Origin: Bog-532 sp963830385
GTDB lineage: Bacteria > Actinomycetota > Actinomycetes > Streptosporangiales > Streptosporangiaceae
Length of the DNA: 64,000 nucleotides
Reading direction: 5' to 3'
Assembly (NCBI GenBank): GCA_963830385.1
Contig: CAWHMD010000008.1
Span: 806,001 to 870,000 of the forward strand
A program made the translations under genes and the position numbers. Shown one piece after another: positions 20,424 through 28,499 of this stretch. The notes beneath the pieces were generated by a model, which searched no databases, had not been told where the DNA came from, and was given only the letters and a program-made list of their open reading frames with translations. Each line of letters starts with the position of its first letter. Positions within the stretch are counted from its first letter, which is position 1.

Positions 20424-21299
20424 TCAGTGGGCTGGCCGGCCGTAGCGGGTGGCGATCACCACGGTGGCGTTCATTTCCTCGCTGGTCTTCACGCGGGTGC
20501 CGAGGCCGCCCGCGCGCAGGATCTCACGGGCGGGCTGAGCCTGCTGCTCGCTGACCTCGCTGAGCAGGCTGCCGCCGGGGGCCAGCCAGGCGGGCGCGGC
20601 CGCCGCCACCCGGCGCAGGAGTTCGAGCCCGTCGTCGCCGCCGTCCAGGGCGGGACGCGGCTCGTACAGCCGGGCCTCCGGTGGCAGCAGCTCGATCTCG
20701 CCGGACGGGATGTACGGCACGTTCGCGGTCAGGATGTCGACCCGCCCGCGCAGCGTGGCCGGCAGCGGGGCGAACAGGTCGCCCTGGTACACCTGGCCAC
20801 CGACCGCGGCCAGGTTGCGCTGGGCGCACCGTACCGCCACCGGGTCGATGTCGGCCGCGTAGACCTCGGCGTGCCGCGGGGTCTCGGGATGACCGCCGGT
20901 GGTGTGGGCCCGGTGACCCTGGCCATGGCTGAGGCCGCGGGCCACCGCCAGCGCCAGCGCCCCGGTCCCGCAGCACAGATCGAGCACCACGACCGGCGCG
21001 TCCGGCTGGGCCGACTGCCAGCCGAGCGCGATCGCCTGCCGGACCAGGAACTCGGTCCGCCGCCGGGGCACGAACACCCCGGCCTCGACCGCGATCCGCA
21101 GCCCGCAGAACTCGGCCCAGCCGAGGATCTGCTCGAGCGGCAGGCCGGCCACCCGCTGCCCGACCATGGCGGTCAGCTCGGCGTCGGTGGCCGCCGACGA
21201 GACCAGCAGCTGGGCCTCGTCCTCGGCGAACACGCATCCCGCCGTGCGCAGCGCGATCACCACCGCGGGATAATCGGTGGTGGTAAACGAAACGGTCAC
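20424..21299 (-). CDS. putative protein N5-glutamine methyltransferase (PrmC/HemK-related)
   Basis: 291 aa. Class I SAM methyltransferase with VVLDLCCGTGALALAVA as the SAM-binding motif, an acidic motif II (VYAADIDPVAVRCA) and the substrate motif present as NVPYIP instead of the NPPY of PrmC. This variant marks a PrmC-related actinobacterial subfamily whose target is not established. The N-terminal helical bundle (GQRVAGLPLEQILGWAEFCG) resembles that of HemK. It stands alone, convergent with the toxin-antitoxin pair. Confidence 0.85.
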   Translation of the reverse strand: MTVSFTTTDYPAVVIALRTAGCVFAEDEAQLLVSSAATDAELTAMVGQRVAGLPLEQILGWAEFCGLRIAVEAGVFVPRRRTEFLVRQAIALGWQSAQPDAPVVVLDLCCGTGALALAVARGLSHGQGHRAHTTGGHPETPRHAEVYAADIDPVAVRCAQRNLAAVGGQVYQGDLFAPLPATLRGRVDILTANVPYIPSGEIELLPPEARLYEPRPALDGGDDGLELLRRVAAAAPAWLAPGGSLLSEVSEQQAQPAREILRAGGLGTRVKTSEEMNATVVIATRYGRPAH

Positions 21300-21439
21300 A
21301 GCAGAACGTTAGCCGGGCCGGAGGACCGGGCCGTACATCTTCTGGGCCTGCGACGACGCCGGGTGATGGTGCCCAGGTTTTGCTCGTGGTTGTTACTAAT
21401 TAGCTTGATTTCCGCTGGGTGGTGCCTGAGAGTTACCTC

Positions 21440-22195
21440 ATGGATCGCCGGAGATTCATGACGGGGTTTGGCTTGCTCGCTATCGGGGGTTCGGTGGGAG
21501 CGAGTGCCGGGTTCGAAGCCGAGCCGGCCATCGCGACCGAAGGCCCCACGGCACGAACGGCGACCCCCACGGGGACAGCAGCGCACGCGGCCACGGTGAC
21601 GTTCCGTACCGCGCCGGCCGACCGGTACATGGCGCTGACGATTGACGACGGCCCGACCCGGGAGTGGACGCCGCAGGTCCACCGGTTGCTGGCCCGGCAC
21701 AACGCCAGGGCCACGTTCTTCGTGGTCGGCCAGCGGGCGCAGGCCCACGCGGGGGCCATCGCGGCGGCCGTCGACGCCGGCCACGAGGTGGCCAACCACA
21801 CCTGGGCCCACAAGGACCTGACCCAGCACAACGAGGCCGACGACCGGGCCAGCCTGGAGCAGACCCACGAGCTGCTGACCAAGCTGACCGGCCGGGCGCC
21901 GACCCTGTGCCGCCCGCCCTACGGGCGCATCGACAGCGTGGGCCTGGCCGTCTGCACGGGCCTGCAGTACAACGTGCTGCTGTGGTGCGGCCACATCACC
22001 GGCAGCAACGCCACCTATGACACATCAAAGGTGCTGCGCGACGTCTCCCCCGGCAGCGTCATCCTCGCCCACGACGGCGGCCCGGAACCCAACCAGAACC
22101 TGATGAAGCAGCTGGATCGCCTGGTCGGCAGCCTCAAGGACGACGGCTACCAGCTGGTCACGGCCAGCGAACTGCTGGCGGCCCGTCCGGCCTGA
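21440..22195 (+). CDS. Tat-exported polysaccharide deacetylase (NodB-like)
   Basis: 251 aa. The N-terminus MDRRRFMTGFGLLAIGG is a twin-arginine signal, so the enzyme is exported folded. The NodB homology domain has the first motif as LTIDDGP (Asp-Asp), the second as HEVANHTWAH (metal-binding His-x3-His) and the third as CRPPYGRID, with a later VILAHDGG. CE4 enzymes remove N- or O-acetyl groups from peptidoglycan, chitin or other glycans using a divalent metal. The start at 21440 matches the Tat motif; the frame is open a little upstream. Confidence 0.92.
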   Translation: MDRRRFMTGFGLLAIGGSVGASAGFEAEPAIATEGPTARTATPTGTAAHAATVTFRTAPADRYMALTIDDGPTREWTPQVHRLLARHNARATFFVVGQRAQAHAGAIAAAVDAGHEVANHTWAHKDLTQHNEADDRASLEQTHELLTKLTGRAPTLCRPPYGRIDSVGLAVCTGLQYNVLLWCGHITGSNATYDTSKVLRDVSPGSVILAHDGGPEPNQNLMKQLDRLVGSLKDDGYQLVTASELLAARPA

Positions 22196-22201
22196 CCGGG
22201 G

Positions 22202-22843
22202 TCATTTCCAGGGCAGGAACCGGTCGGCGAGCAGGAGCGCGCCGATCACGATCATGGCGGCAGCGGAGACGCGGGCCAGGCCGCGGGTGGCCCACGGCCG
22301 GGAGGCCAGGACCGTCCGCACGAACGAACCCAGGCCGAGATAAAAAGTCCCACAGGTGAGGGTGAAGACCGCGCCCAGCAGGCCCAGCTGGGCGGGCAGC
22401 GGCCAGCTCCCGTGGCGGCTGGCGAACTGCGGGAGCAGGGCCAGGAACAGCAGCAGGCCCTTGGGGTTGAGCCCGCTCACCCCCAGCCCCTGCACCACGG
22501 CCGCCGACGGGGTCTGGGGTGCTGCTGTGACCGAAGTGGCCGCGGCGGCGGGCACGACCGCGTGGGGACGACGAGCCAGGCCGGCGGCGCCGCGCCAGAT
22601 CAGGTAGGCGCCGCCGGTCACGGTCAGAGCGGCGAGCGCGGCCGGCGTGCGCGCGACCAGCGCTCCCACCCCGACCGCGACCACGACGGTCAGGCCGGTG
22701 TAGCCGAGGACCAGGCCGGCCACGGCCGGGACGACCGAGGAACCGCGCAGCCCGGCGCCGATGACGAACGCCCAGTCCGCACCGGGCACCACGATCAGCA
22801 GCGCGCACACCCCCCAGAACGCCAGCACCGAATCCAGGGCCAT
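22202..22843 (-). CDS. LysE/RhtB family exporter
   Basis: 213 aa with about six membrane segments. The LysE-family signature PGADWAFVIGAGLRGS lies near the N-terminus and GLGVSGLNPKGLLLFLALLPQF follows mid-protein. Such proteins export amino acids or related small molecules. It is divergent from an Lrp/AsnC regulator 109 bp away, which is the usual partner, so its substrate is probably an amino acid sensed by that regulator. Confidence 0.9.
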   Translation of the reverse strand: MALDSVLAFWGVCALLIVVPGADWAFVIGAGLRGSSVVPAVAGLVLGYTGLTVVVAVGVGALVARTPAALAALTVTGGAYLIWRGAAGLARRPHAVVPAAAATSVTAAPQTPSAAVVQGLGVSGLNPKGLLLFLALLPQFASRHGSWPLPAQLGLLGAVFTLTCGTFYLGLGSFVRTVLASRPWATRGLARVSAAAMIVIGALLLADRFLPWK

Positions 22844-22952
22844 CGCACATCTCCACCGGGAGGCAATCTCTCTTTAAAAAATATCGATAACCAGCCAGAA
22901 TTTGTTGCCAAGTATTTCCGGTAAGACCTTTCAGATTGGAATAATCAACTAC
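22844..22952. promoter_or_regulatory. AT-rich divergent promoter region between lysE-like and lrp-like genes
   Basis: 109 bp, markedly AT-rich (runs such as TTTAAAAAATATCGATAA). It is the expected binding region for the adjacent Lrp-type regulator. No single perfect palindrome stands out. Confidence 0.45.
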
Positions 22953-23405
22953 GTGGACGCCGTCGACAGGAAGATTCTTGCCGCGCTGCAGGAGGACGGC
23001 CGGCTGACCGTCACCGAGCTGGCCGGACGGGTCGGCCTGAGCGTGTCGCCGTGTCACCGGAGGCTGCGCGAACTCGAGCGCCGCGGCGCGATCCGCGGGT
23101 ACCGGGCGGTGGTGGACGCCGACTCGCTGGGGCTGTCGTTCGAGGCGCTGGTGTTCGTGACCATGGGCCGCGAGGACCGGGAGACGCTGGCCGCGTTCGA
23201 GGACGCGGTGGCCGCGATCCCCAACGTGGTGCAGGCCCAGCGCCTGTTCGGCGACCCCGACTACCTGCTGCGCATCGTCACCGCCGACCTGGCTGCCTAC
23301 CAGCGGCTGCAGGACGACAAGCTGACCTCGCTGCCCGGCGTCCAGCGCATGACCTCCACACTGGTCATGAAGCGGATCGTGCACGACCGCCCGTTGCCCG
23401 CCTGA
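22953..23405 (+). CDS. Lrp/AsnC family transcriptional regulator
   Basis: 150 aa. N-terminal winged helix-turn-helix (VDAVDRKILAALQEDGRLTVTELAGRVGLSVSPCHRRLRELE) and C-terminal RAM/ligand-binding domain (DPDYLLRIVTADLAAYQRL). The start is GTG 22953, where family members begin; the frame extends to 22902. It is divergent from the LysE-type exporter and presumably controls it in response to an amino acid. Confidence 0.92.
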   Translation: MDAVDRKILAALQEDGRLTVTELAGRVGLSVSPCHRRLRELERRGAIRGYRAVVDADSLGLSFEALVFVTMGREDRETLAAFEDAVAAIPNVVQAQRLFGDPDYLLRIVTADLAAYQRLQDDKLTSLPGVQRMTSTLVMKRIVHDRPLPA

Positions 23406-23442
23406 CCGCCGGGCTGCCGTTTCCGACCGGGAGGCTCTGGCC

Positions 23443-24285
23443 ATGCTGGTTCAGCTCGCCACCATCGCCGGGCGCGACGACCGGCCCAACGAGGATTTCC
23501 CGGCGGCGCTGCCGGACTGCGCGGTGCTGCTGGACGGGGCGGGCGGCCCGGCCGAGATGCCGACCGGCTGCGTGCACGGTACCGGCTGGTACGTGCGCCA
23601 GCTGGGGGTTCGGTTGCTGGCGGGGCTGGGCGGGCGGCCCGGGCAGTTGCTGACGGAACTGCTGGCCGACGGGATCACCGAGGTGAACGCGCTGCACGCG
23701 GACGGCTGCGACCTGACCGCACCCGGCACCCCGTCCACCACGGTGGTGATGGCCCGGCTGCGGCCGGACCGGATCGAGTACCTGGTGCTGGGCGACTCGA
23801 CGCTGCTCATCGACCGCGACGGGCAGGAGCCGGCCGTCTTCACCGATCAGCGCATCGAGCAGGTCGCCGCGGCCGAGCAGGCGGCCATGAACGCGCTGCC
23901 GACCGGAACCCCCGAGCATTTCGAGGCCCGGGTCCGGTACGTCGGCCGCCAGCGCGAGCTGCGGAACCGGCCGGACGGTTACTGGATCACCAGCGCCGAC
24001 CCCGGCGCCGCCGCCCACGCCTGGACCGGAACCGAATCGGCGGCCGGGCTGCGTTCGGTGACCTTGCTGTCGGACGGGGCGACCCGGTTCGTCGAGTTCG
24101 GGCTCGGCGACTGGCCGGAGCTGGCGGCGCTGCTCGGCGCGGAGGGGATCACCGTGGTGTTCGACCGGATCCGGGCGGCCGAGACCGGCGATCCCGACGG
24201 CGCCCGCTGGCCGCGGGCCAAACGGCACGACGACGCCGCCATCGTGCACTTCACCTCGCCTCAGCTGGCCTGGCGCACGGTGTAG
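23443..24285 (+). CDS. PP2C-like protein phosphatase domain protein
   Basis: 280 aa. Resembles PP2C/PPM phosphatases: an early N-E-D motif (RDDRPNEDFP), VLLDGAGGPAE in place of the canonical metal-binding Asp-Gly, the strand TTVVMARLRPDRIEYLVLGDSTLL, and SVTLLSDGATR in place of LLCSDGLT. A final acidic motif is KRHDDAAIVHF. The core metal ligands appear present, but the sequence is divergent. It would act in the cytoplasm on a phospho-Ser/Thr substrate. The ATG has GGGAGG 8 nt upstream. It ends 1 nt from the convergent oxidoreductase gene. Confidence 0.8.
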   Translation: MLVQLATIAGRDDRPNEDFPAALPDCAVLLDGAGGPAEMPTGCVHGTGWYVRQLGVRLLAGLGGRPGQLLTELLADGITEVNALHADGCDLTAPGTPSTTVVMARLRPDRIEYLVLGDSTLLIDRDGQEPAVFTDQRIEQVAAAEQAAMNALPTGTPEHFEARVRYVGRQRELRNRPDGYWITSADPGAAAHAWTGTESAAGLRSVTLLSDGATRFVEFGLGDWPELAALLGAEGITVVFDRIRAAETGDPDGARWPRAKRHDDAAIVHFTSPQLAWRTV

Positions 24286-24286
24286 G

Positions 24287-25225
24287 TCACGGCACGAGGA
24301 CCAGGCGCTGGCCGCTGCCGGGGCCGGCCCAGGCGGTGGCCACGCCGGACAGCGGGACCGCCCGGGCATCGAGCCGGAACGCGCCACCGGCGACGGCGGC
24401 GGCCAGGTCGGACAGCTCGGCCACGATGTCCCGGGTCGGTACCGACCCCTGGCCGCTGCCGACGAGCTGCAGGCGGGCGGCCCGCAGGGCGGCCGACGGG
24501 ATGGCCGCGCTGGTCCCGGCCATCGACCCGATCTCGACCCAGCTGAGCGGCTGGCCCCGGTCGGTGCGGTGGGTCACCAGGGCGGTCATGGCCTCGACGG
24601 CCGGCGGCCCCCACACGTAGTCGAGCACGACATCGACGTCGGCGGCCGCCTTGGCCAGGTCACCGCCGTCCAGCGTCACGGTCACGTCGGCGCCCAGGCT
24701 GGCCAGCGCGGCCAGCCTGCCCGGCTGGCGGCCGGCCGCGACGACGTGACCGGCGCCCAGGTGCTTGGCCACCTGGACAGCCAGCCCCCCGGCGTTACCG
24801 GTCGCCCCCAGGACCAGGACGCTCTGGCCGGACTCGAAGCTGATCCGCCGCCGCAACGCGATCCACGAGGACATGGCCGGATTCATGGCCGCCGCGATCG
24901 CCACCGGGTCGCTGCCGCCGGCCAGCACGACGCTGCGGCGCAGGTCGATGATGGTCTGCTCGGCCATCGCGCCCATCGTGGTGTCCTCCAGGATGAAGTA
25001 CCGCATCGCCCCGTCCGGGGTCCGCGCCACCCCGTCCACCCCCGGCACCAGCGGCAGTTCGCCCGAGCTGGTGTAGTGCGACCCGTCGGCCTGCGACCGC
25101 ACCCGCGGGTGCAGGCCCGCCGCCAGCACGTCGGCCAGCACCTGGTCCGGTCCCGATGGCTCGGGGACGGGGAACTCGCGGTAAGCCGGCGGCGAGCCGA
25201 ACGCGGTGACCACCGCAGCATGCAT
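24287..25225 (-). CDS. zinc-independent MDR oxidoreductase (quinone-oxidoreductase-like)
   Basis: 312 aa, medium-chain dehydrogenase/reductase fold. GroES-like N-terminus (VPEPSGPDQVLADVLAAGLHP), nucleotide-binding motif VLVLGATGNAGGLAVQVAKHLG, and VLDYVWGPPAVEAM in the cofactor domain. No zinc ligands are evident, as in quinone reductases. NADPH-dependent detoxification of a reactive carbonyl or quinone is likely. ATG 25225 has GGAGG at 5 nt. It is divergent from a MarR regulator across a 76-bp region carrying phased direct repeats, so it is probably the MarR target. Confidence 0.9.
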   Translation of the reverse strand: MHAAVVTAFGSPPAYREFPVPEPSGPDQVLADVLAAGLHPRVRSQADGSHYTSSGELPLVPGVDGVARTPDGAMRYFILEDTTMGAMAEQTIIDLRRSVVLAGGSDPVAIAAAMNPAMSSWIALRRRISFESGQSVLVLGATGNAGGLAVQVAKHLGAGHVVAAGRQPGRLAALASLGADVTVTLDGGDLAKAAADVDVVLDYVWGPPAVEAMTALVTHRTDRGQPLSWVEIGSMAGTSAAIPSAALRAARLQLVGSGQGSVPTRDIVAELSDLAAAVAGGAFRLDARAVPLSGVATAWAGPGSGQRLVLVP

Positions 25226-25251
25226 GATGACCTCCAAAAATAGGTGGCAAC

Positions 25252-25282
25252 ACGAACTAAAATAGATAGTATTACGAACTAA
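25252..25282. promoter_or_regulatory. MarR operator candidate: two ACGAACTAA direct repeats
   Basis: Identical 9-mers at 25252-25260 and 25274-25282, 22 bp apart, lie between the divergent oxidoreductase and MarR genes. Repeats on one DNA face suggest two bound dimers. Downstream, TAGGAT (25290-25295) stands 6 nt before the MarR ATG and could be its leaderless -10. Confidence 0.55.
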
Positions 25283-25301
25283 TGCAAGATAGGATCAGGG
25301 C

Positions 25302-25733
25302 ATGAGCACCGACGCGAACGTGACCCCGGTCCCGGCCGGCCTGCTGGACAACCTGGCGCTGACCTCGTTCACGGTGATCGCGCTGCTCAGCCGGACGGCG
25401 GCCGAGCACGACATGTCGCTGACCCAGCTCCGGATGATGGCGATCCTGCGCGACCGCACCCCGACCATGGCCGAACTGGCCAGCTTCCTGGGCCTTGAGC
25501 GATCATCGGTCAGCGGCTTGATCGACCGGGTGGCGCGGCGCGGGCTCGTGCAGCGCACGACCAGCCGTTCGGACGGGCGCGCCGTGCAGGTCAGCCTGAC
25601 CGCGGACGGCCACCGCCTCGCCGCCCAGGTCGCGGCCGAGGTGGCCGGACTGATCGCGCCGCTGACCGGCGCGCTGACTCCGGCCGAGCAGAAGCGCCTG
25701 ACCGGCTTGCTGGGCAAGATGCTGGCCGCATGA
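25302..25733 (+). CDS. MarR family transcriptional regulator
   Basis: 143 aa winged-helix repressor. Dimerisation helices flank a DNA-binding core (LTQLRMMAILRDRTPTMAELASFLG, LERSSVSGLIDRVARRGLVQR) and a wing with the conserved Asp-Gly-Arg (SRSDGRAVQVSLT). It most likely represses itself and the divergent oxidoreductase, released by a phenolic or electrophilic ligand. The ATG is 6 nt from a TAGGAT box, so the mRNA may be leaderless. It overlaps the GNAT gene by ATGA. Confidence 0.92.
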   Translation: MSTDANVTPVPAGLLDNLALTSFTVIALLSRTAAEHDMSLTQLRMMAILRDRTPTMAELASFLGLERSSVSGLIDRVARRGLVQRTTSRSDGRAVQVSLTADGHRLAAQVAAEVAGLIAPLTGALTPAEQKRLTGLLGKMLAA

Positions 25734-26329
25734 CGGACGGTGCCCGGATCGGGACGGCGGCGGATCCAGCCGGGGTGGCCACGGCCCGGCTGCTGGTGCG
25801 GCCGCCGCGGGAGGCTGACCGGACGCGGCTGGCGGAGCTGTTCCGCGATCCGGAGTTCATGGTCTATTACCCGGAGGCGCTCAGCCGGGAGAGGGCCAGC
25901 GAGCATTTCGACCACCTGCTCGCGGTCTGCGCGCGGGTCCCGTTCGGCAAACAGCCGGTGGTGGAGCGGGCATCCGGCACCATCGTGGGCTACACCGGGG
26001 TCGATTACATCGATTTCGAAGGGCAGACCTGGCTCGAATGGGGTTACCGCCTGACCCCGGAGAGCCGCGGCCGCGGGTACGCCACCGAGGCCAGCCAGGC
26101 GCTGCTGGCCCGGGCCCGGCTGGTCCATCAGGGCGAGTTGCTGGCCGTCATCCATCCGGACAACCTGGCCTCCCAGAACGTCGGCCGCAAGCTCGGGTTC
26201 AGGTTCTGGAAGCAGGCGCCGGTCGAGGGCGACCTCCGCAACCTGTACCGGCTGCGGCTACCGGATGACGCGGACGCCCAGGATGCCGCCGATGACGCAG
26301 GCGACGGCGCCGGCCAGGACAGCCGCTAG
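25730..26329 (+). CDS. GNAT family N-acetyltransferase (RimJ/RimL-like)
   Basis: 199 aa. GNAT fold: TARLLVRPPREADRTRLAELF, IVGYTGVDYI, EWGYRLTPESRGRGYATEASQALL with the acetyl-CoA-binding Arg/Gly-x-Gly-x-Ala motif, and NLASQNVGRKLGFRF. It would acetylate an amino group of a small molecule or protein N-terminus. It is translationally coupled to the MarR gene through ATGA overlap. The last ~20 residues are an Asp/Ala-rich tail antisense to a possible minus-strand small membrane ORF, so the 3' end deserves care. Confidence 0.88.
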   Translation: MTDGARIGTAADPAGVATARLLVRPPREADRTRLAELFRDPEFMVYYPEALSRERASEHFDHLLAVCARVPFGKQPVVERASGTIVGYTGVDYIDFEGQTWLEWGYRLTPESRGRGYATEASQALLARARLVHQGELLAVIHPDNLASQNVGRKLGFRFWKQAPVEGDLRNLYRLRLPDDADAQDAADDAGDGAGQDSR

Positions 26330-26416
26330 CAGCGCGGGACCTGCGGTCGCGGGCCGCAGGATCGCGGTGGCCCGCGCGGGCGCAGGCGAATCACGGGCCG
26401 GGGAATCTACCTGCAC
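26258..26416 (-). CDS. possible small membrane protein (tentative)
   Basis: A 52-codon minus-strand frame from GTG 26416 (or GTG 26437, 59 codons) ends with a plausible single membrane helix: GPALLAAVLAGAVACVIGGI, then a short basic tail LGVRVIR. GGAGG occurs upstream but too close (3 nt) to be ideal. It overlaps the GNAT 3' end by 72 nt. I give it modest weight because the hydrophobic pattern is specific to this frame. Confidence 0.3.
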   Translation of the reverse strand: MQVDSPARDSPAPARATAILRPATAGPALLAAVLAGAVACVIGGILGVRVIR

Positions 26417-26584
26417 GACCCTCCCCCGGGCTATCACCCACCGCGGCCGAGGATCCCGCTGCCGGAACGCCAGCGGGAGCTGCGTCAGGAGCGGCTGCTG
26501 CTCCGGGTCACCACCGTCATCCTGGTCCTCGCGGGCACGGCCATGGCCGTGTTCATCGCCCTGATGATCGCCGGGTATCGCTAG
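26411..26584 (+). CDS. possible small membrane protein with non-canonical start (tentative)
   Basis: This plus-strand frame has no ATG/GTG/TTG before its ordered part. It reads LHDPPPGYHPPRPRIPLP, a charged helix (ERQRELRQERLLLR) and a clear membrane segment (VTTVILVLAGTAMAVFIALM), ending IAGYR. CTG 26411 has GGGG 7 nt upstream. It overlaps the end of the convergent TetR gene by 32 nt. The composition looks like a real tail-anchored peptide, but the start is unproven and it could be a remnant. Confidence 0.35.
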   Translation: MHDPPPGYHPPRPRIPLPERQRELRQERLLLRVTTVILVLAGTAMAVFIALMIAGYR

Positions 26585-27254
26585 GAACGCCGGTCGTGAC
26601 GCCGGCCAGGAACAGGTCGAGGCCGGCCAGGAACTGCTCGCGGTCGTCGTGGCCGGGCAGCTGGGCGGCCATCGTGCGCACGAACGGGAACTGCCCGGGG
26701 TCCAGCTGCTGCCACCGGGCGGCGACGGCGGCGAGGAAGGCTGACCGGTCGGTGCCGCGCGGGATCAGGCGGGCACCGGCCGCGTACTGCCCGGCCAGGC
26801 CGAGGACGTAGTTCAGCAGCGCGGACGCGCCGTCGAACTGCGCTTGCTCGGGGACCCCGAGCGCCAGCAGCTGCCCGCCGAAGCTCTCGAAGATCTGCAC
26901 CACCGCGAGCTGCCACGGCTCCCGGGAGAGCTGGGTGCCCACCCACGGGTGCGCGTCGATCGCGTCGAAGACGCCCAGGGCGATGTCCCGGATCGCTGCC
27001 CGCGGTTCCGCGCCGCCGGCCCGGCCGGTCGTGACCCGGGCGATGACCTCATCGGTGGCCGCCGTGAGCAGCTCGTTCTTGTTGGCGACGTGGTGGTAGA
27101 GCGCCCCGCTGCCGGTGGCCAGGCGGGTCGCGAGAGCACGGAAGGTCAGGGCGCTCTCGCCGCCGGCGTCGAGGATCTCGATCGCGGCCTCGACGATCCG
27201 CTCCTTGGAGAGCGCGTCCGTGCGCCGTTCGGCCCGCTTTGCCTTGGTCACCAT
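26553..27254 (-). CDS. TetR family repressor (TetR class, C-terminal TetR_C-like)
   Basis: 233 aa. The N-terminal helix-turn-helix reads LSKERIVEAAIEILDAGGESALTFRALATRLATGSGALYHHVANKNELL, close to classical TetR. The C-terminal ligand-binding half resembles the TetR_C group (ALLNYVLGLAGQYAAGARL). It is divergent from a TetX-like monooxygenase, with two copies of a TTGGAAC/GTTCCAA operator in the 90-bp gap. It probably represses both genes until a ligand, perhaps a tetracycline-like or aromatic molecule, binds. Starts at 27254 or 27263 are possible. Confidence 0.9.
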   Translation of the reverse strand: MVTKAKRAERRTDALSKERIVEAAIEILDAGGESALTFRALATRLATGSGALYHHVANKNELLTAATDEVIARVTTGRAGGAEPRAAIRDIALGVFDAIDAHPWVGTQLSREPWQLAVVQIFESFGGQLLALGVPEQAQFDGASALLNYVLGLAGQYAAGARLIPRGTDRSAFLAAVAARWQQLDPGQFPFVRTMAAQLPGHDDREQFLAGLDLFLAGVTTGVPSDTRRSSGR

Positions 27255-27273
27255 GAGCACCATCTTGACATAG

Positions 27274-27314
27274 TTGGAACGTTGTTCCAAGATACCAATG
27301 GAACAACGTTCCAA
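27274..27314. promoter_or_regulatory. Twin TetR operators between tetR-like and tetX-like genes
   Basis: Operator 1 (27274-27290) is a perfect TTGGAAC-GTT-GTTCCAA. Operator 2 (27299-27313) is TGGAAC-AAC-GTTCCA, the same site with its centre inverted. Their centres are 24 bp apart, resembling the paired tetO layout of classical TetR systems. Confidence 0.8.
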
Positions 27315-27344
27315 TTGAGTTCCGGAAAACCTGAAAGGGAGTCC

Positions 27345-28472
27345 ATGATGACGACGCCAGTAACGATCATCGGAGCGGGCCTCGGCGGCCTCGTCCTCGC
27401 CCGCGTCCTGCACGTGCACGGCATCCTGGCGACGATCTACGAGGCGGAGCCCTCGGCGGAGGCGCGCACGCAGGGCGGTCAGCTCGACATCCACGAGCAC
27501 AACGGGCAGCCGGACCTCGAGGCAGCCGGCCTGACCGGGCAGTTCCGCGCGATCATCCACGCGGGTGGCGAGGCCACGCGCATCCTCGACCCGCACGGCG
27601 GGGTGCTGTTCGAGGAGCCCGACGAGGGCACCGGCGGGCGTCCCGAGGTGCTGCGGGGTGACCTGCGGCGGATCCTCATCGAATCCCTGCCCGCCGGGAC
27701 GATCCAGTGGGGGAAGCGGCTGGCCGGCGTCTCGGCCCTCGGCGACGGCCGGTACGAGCTGGCGTTCGCGGATGGGTCGGCCGTTCGCACCGGGCTGCTG
27801 GCCGGGGCAGACGGCGCCTGGTCGAAGGTCCGGCCGCTGCTGTCGGACGCCACGCCCGAGTACGCCGGCGCCACGTTCGTCGAGACCTACCTGTACGACG
27901 CCGACGAGCGGCACTCCGCGACCGCCAAGGCGGTCGGCAGTGGCGCCATGTCCGCGCCCACCCCCGGAAAGGGGATCGTCGCGCACCGCGAGGCGGGCGC
28001 CATCCTGCACACGTACGTCCAGCTCAGCCAGGCCGAGTGGGTCGCGAGCATCGACTTCACCGACGCCGCGGCCGCGGCCGCCCGGGTCGCAGCCGAGTTC
28101 GACGGCTGGGCGCCGGAGCTCACCGCGCTGATCACCGACGGCGAGACCCCGCCGGTCCCGCGCATGATCTACGCGCTCCCGGACGCCCACCGGTGGGACC
28201 GGGTGCCCGGGGTGACGCTCGTCGGGGATGCCGCGCACCTGATGGTGCCGTCCGGCGAGGGCGCCAACCTGGCCATGCTCGACGGCGCCGAGCTCGGCCA
28301 GGCGATCGCCGCGCACCCCGGCGACATCGAAGCCGCCCTGGCCGCCTACGAGAAGGAGATGTTCCCCCGCAGCGAGGCCGAAGCGGCGGACGCCCACGAG
28401 ATCCTCGACCTCTGCCTCGGGGACCGCGCACCGTACGGGCTCATCGAATTCTTCGCCAGCGCCTCTCAGTAG
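27345..28472 (+). CDS. TetX-like FAD-dependent monooxygenase
   Basis: 375 aa group A flavoprotein monooxygenase. The Rossmann motif GAGLGG is at the N-terminus (residues 10-15). QGGQLDIHEHNGQ near residue 46 matches the GG-x-LD-x-H region of TetX. The NADPH/FAD motif is LAGADGAWSKVR, and VTLVGDAAHLMVPSGEGANLAMLDG is the second FAD motif. TetX enzymes hydroxylate and inactivate tetracyclines; relatives act on other aromatics or in polyketide tailoring. Control by an adjacent TetR with twin operators resembles inducible resistance. ATG 27345 (or 27348) follows AAAGGGAG. It ends 27 nt from the convergent hydrolase. Confidence 0.9.
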   Translation: MMTTPVTIIGAGLGGLVLARVLHVHGILATIYEAEPSAEARTQGGQLDIHEHNGQPDLEAAGLTGQFRAIIHAGGEATRILDPHGGVLFEEPDEGTGGRPEVLRGDLRRILIESLPAGTIQWGKRLAGVSALGDGRYELAFADGSAVRTGLLAGADGAWSKVRPLLSDATPEYAGATFVETYLYDADERHSATAKAVGSGAMSAPTPGKGIVAHREAGAILHTYVQLSQAEWVASIDFTDAAAAAARVAAEFDGWAPELTALITDGETPPVPRMIYALPDAHRWDRVPGVTLVGDAAHLMVPSGEGANLAMLDGAELGQAIAAHPGDIEAALAAYEKEMFPRSEAEAADAHEILDLCLGDRAPYGLIEFFASASQ

Positions 28473-28499
28473 GGGCCTGGATCTCACCCGCTCCCCCGG

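Noticed and set aside
26553..28487. A single 644-codon minus-strand gene covering TetR and the region antisense to the monooxygenase
   Set aside because: Only the part up to 27254 is a TetR protein. Upstream of it the frame is antisense to a clear TetX-like gene and crosses the operators.
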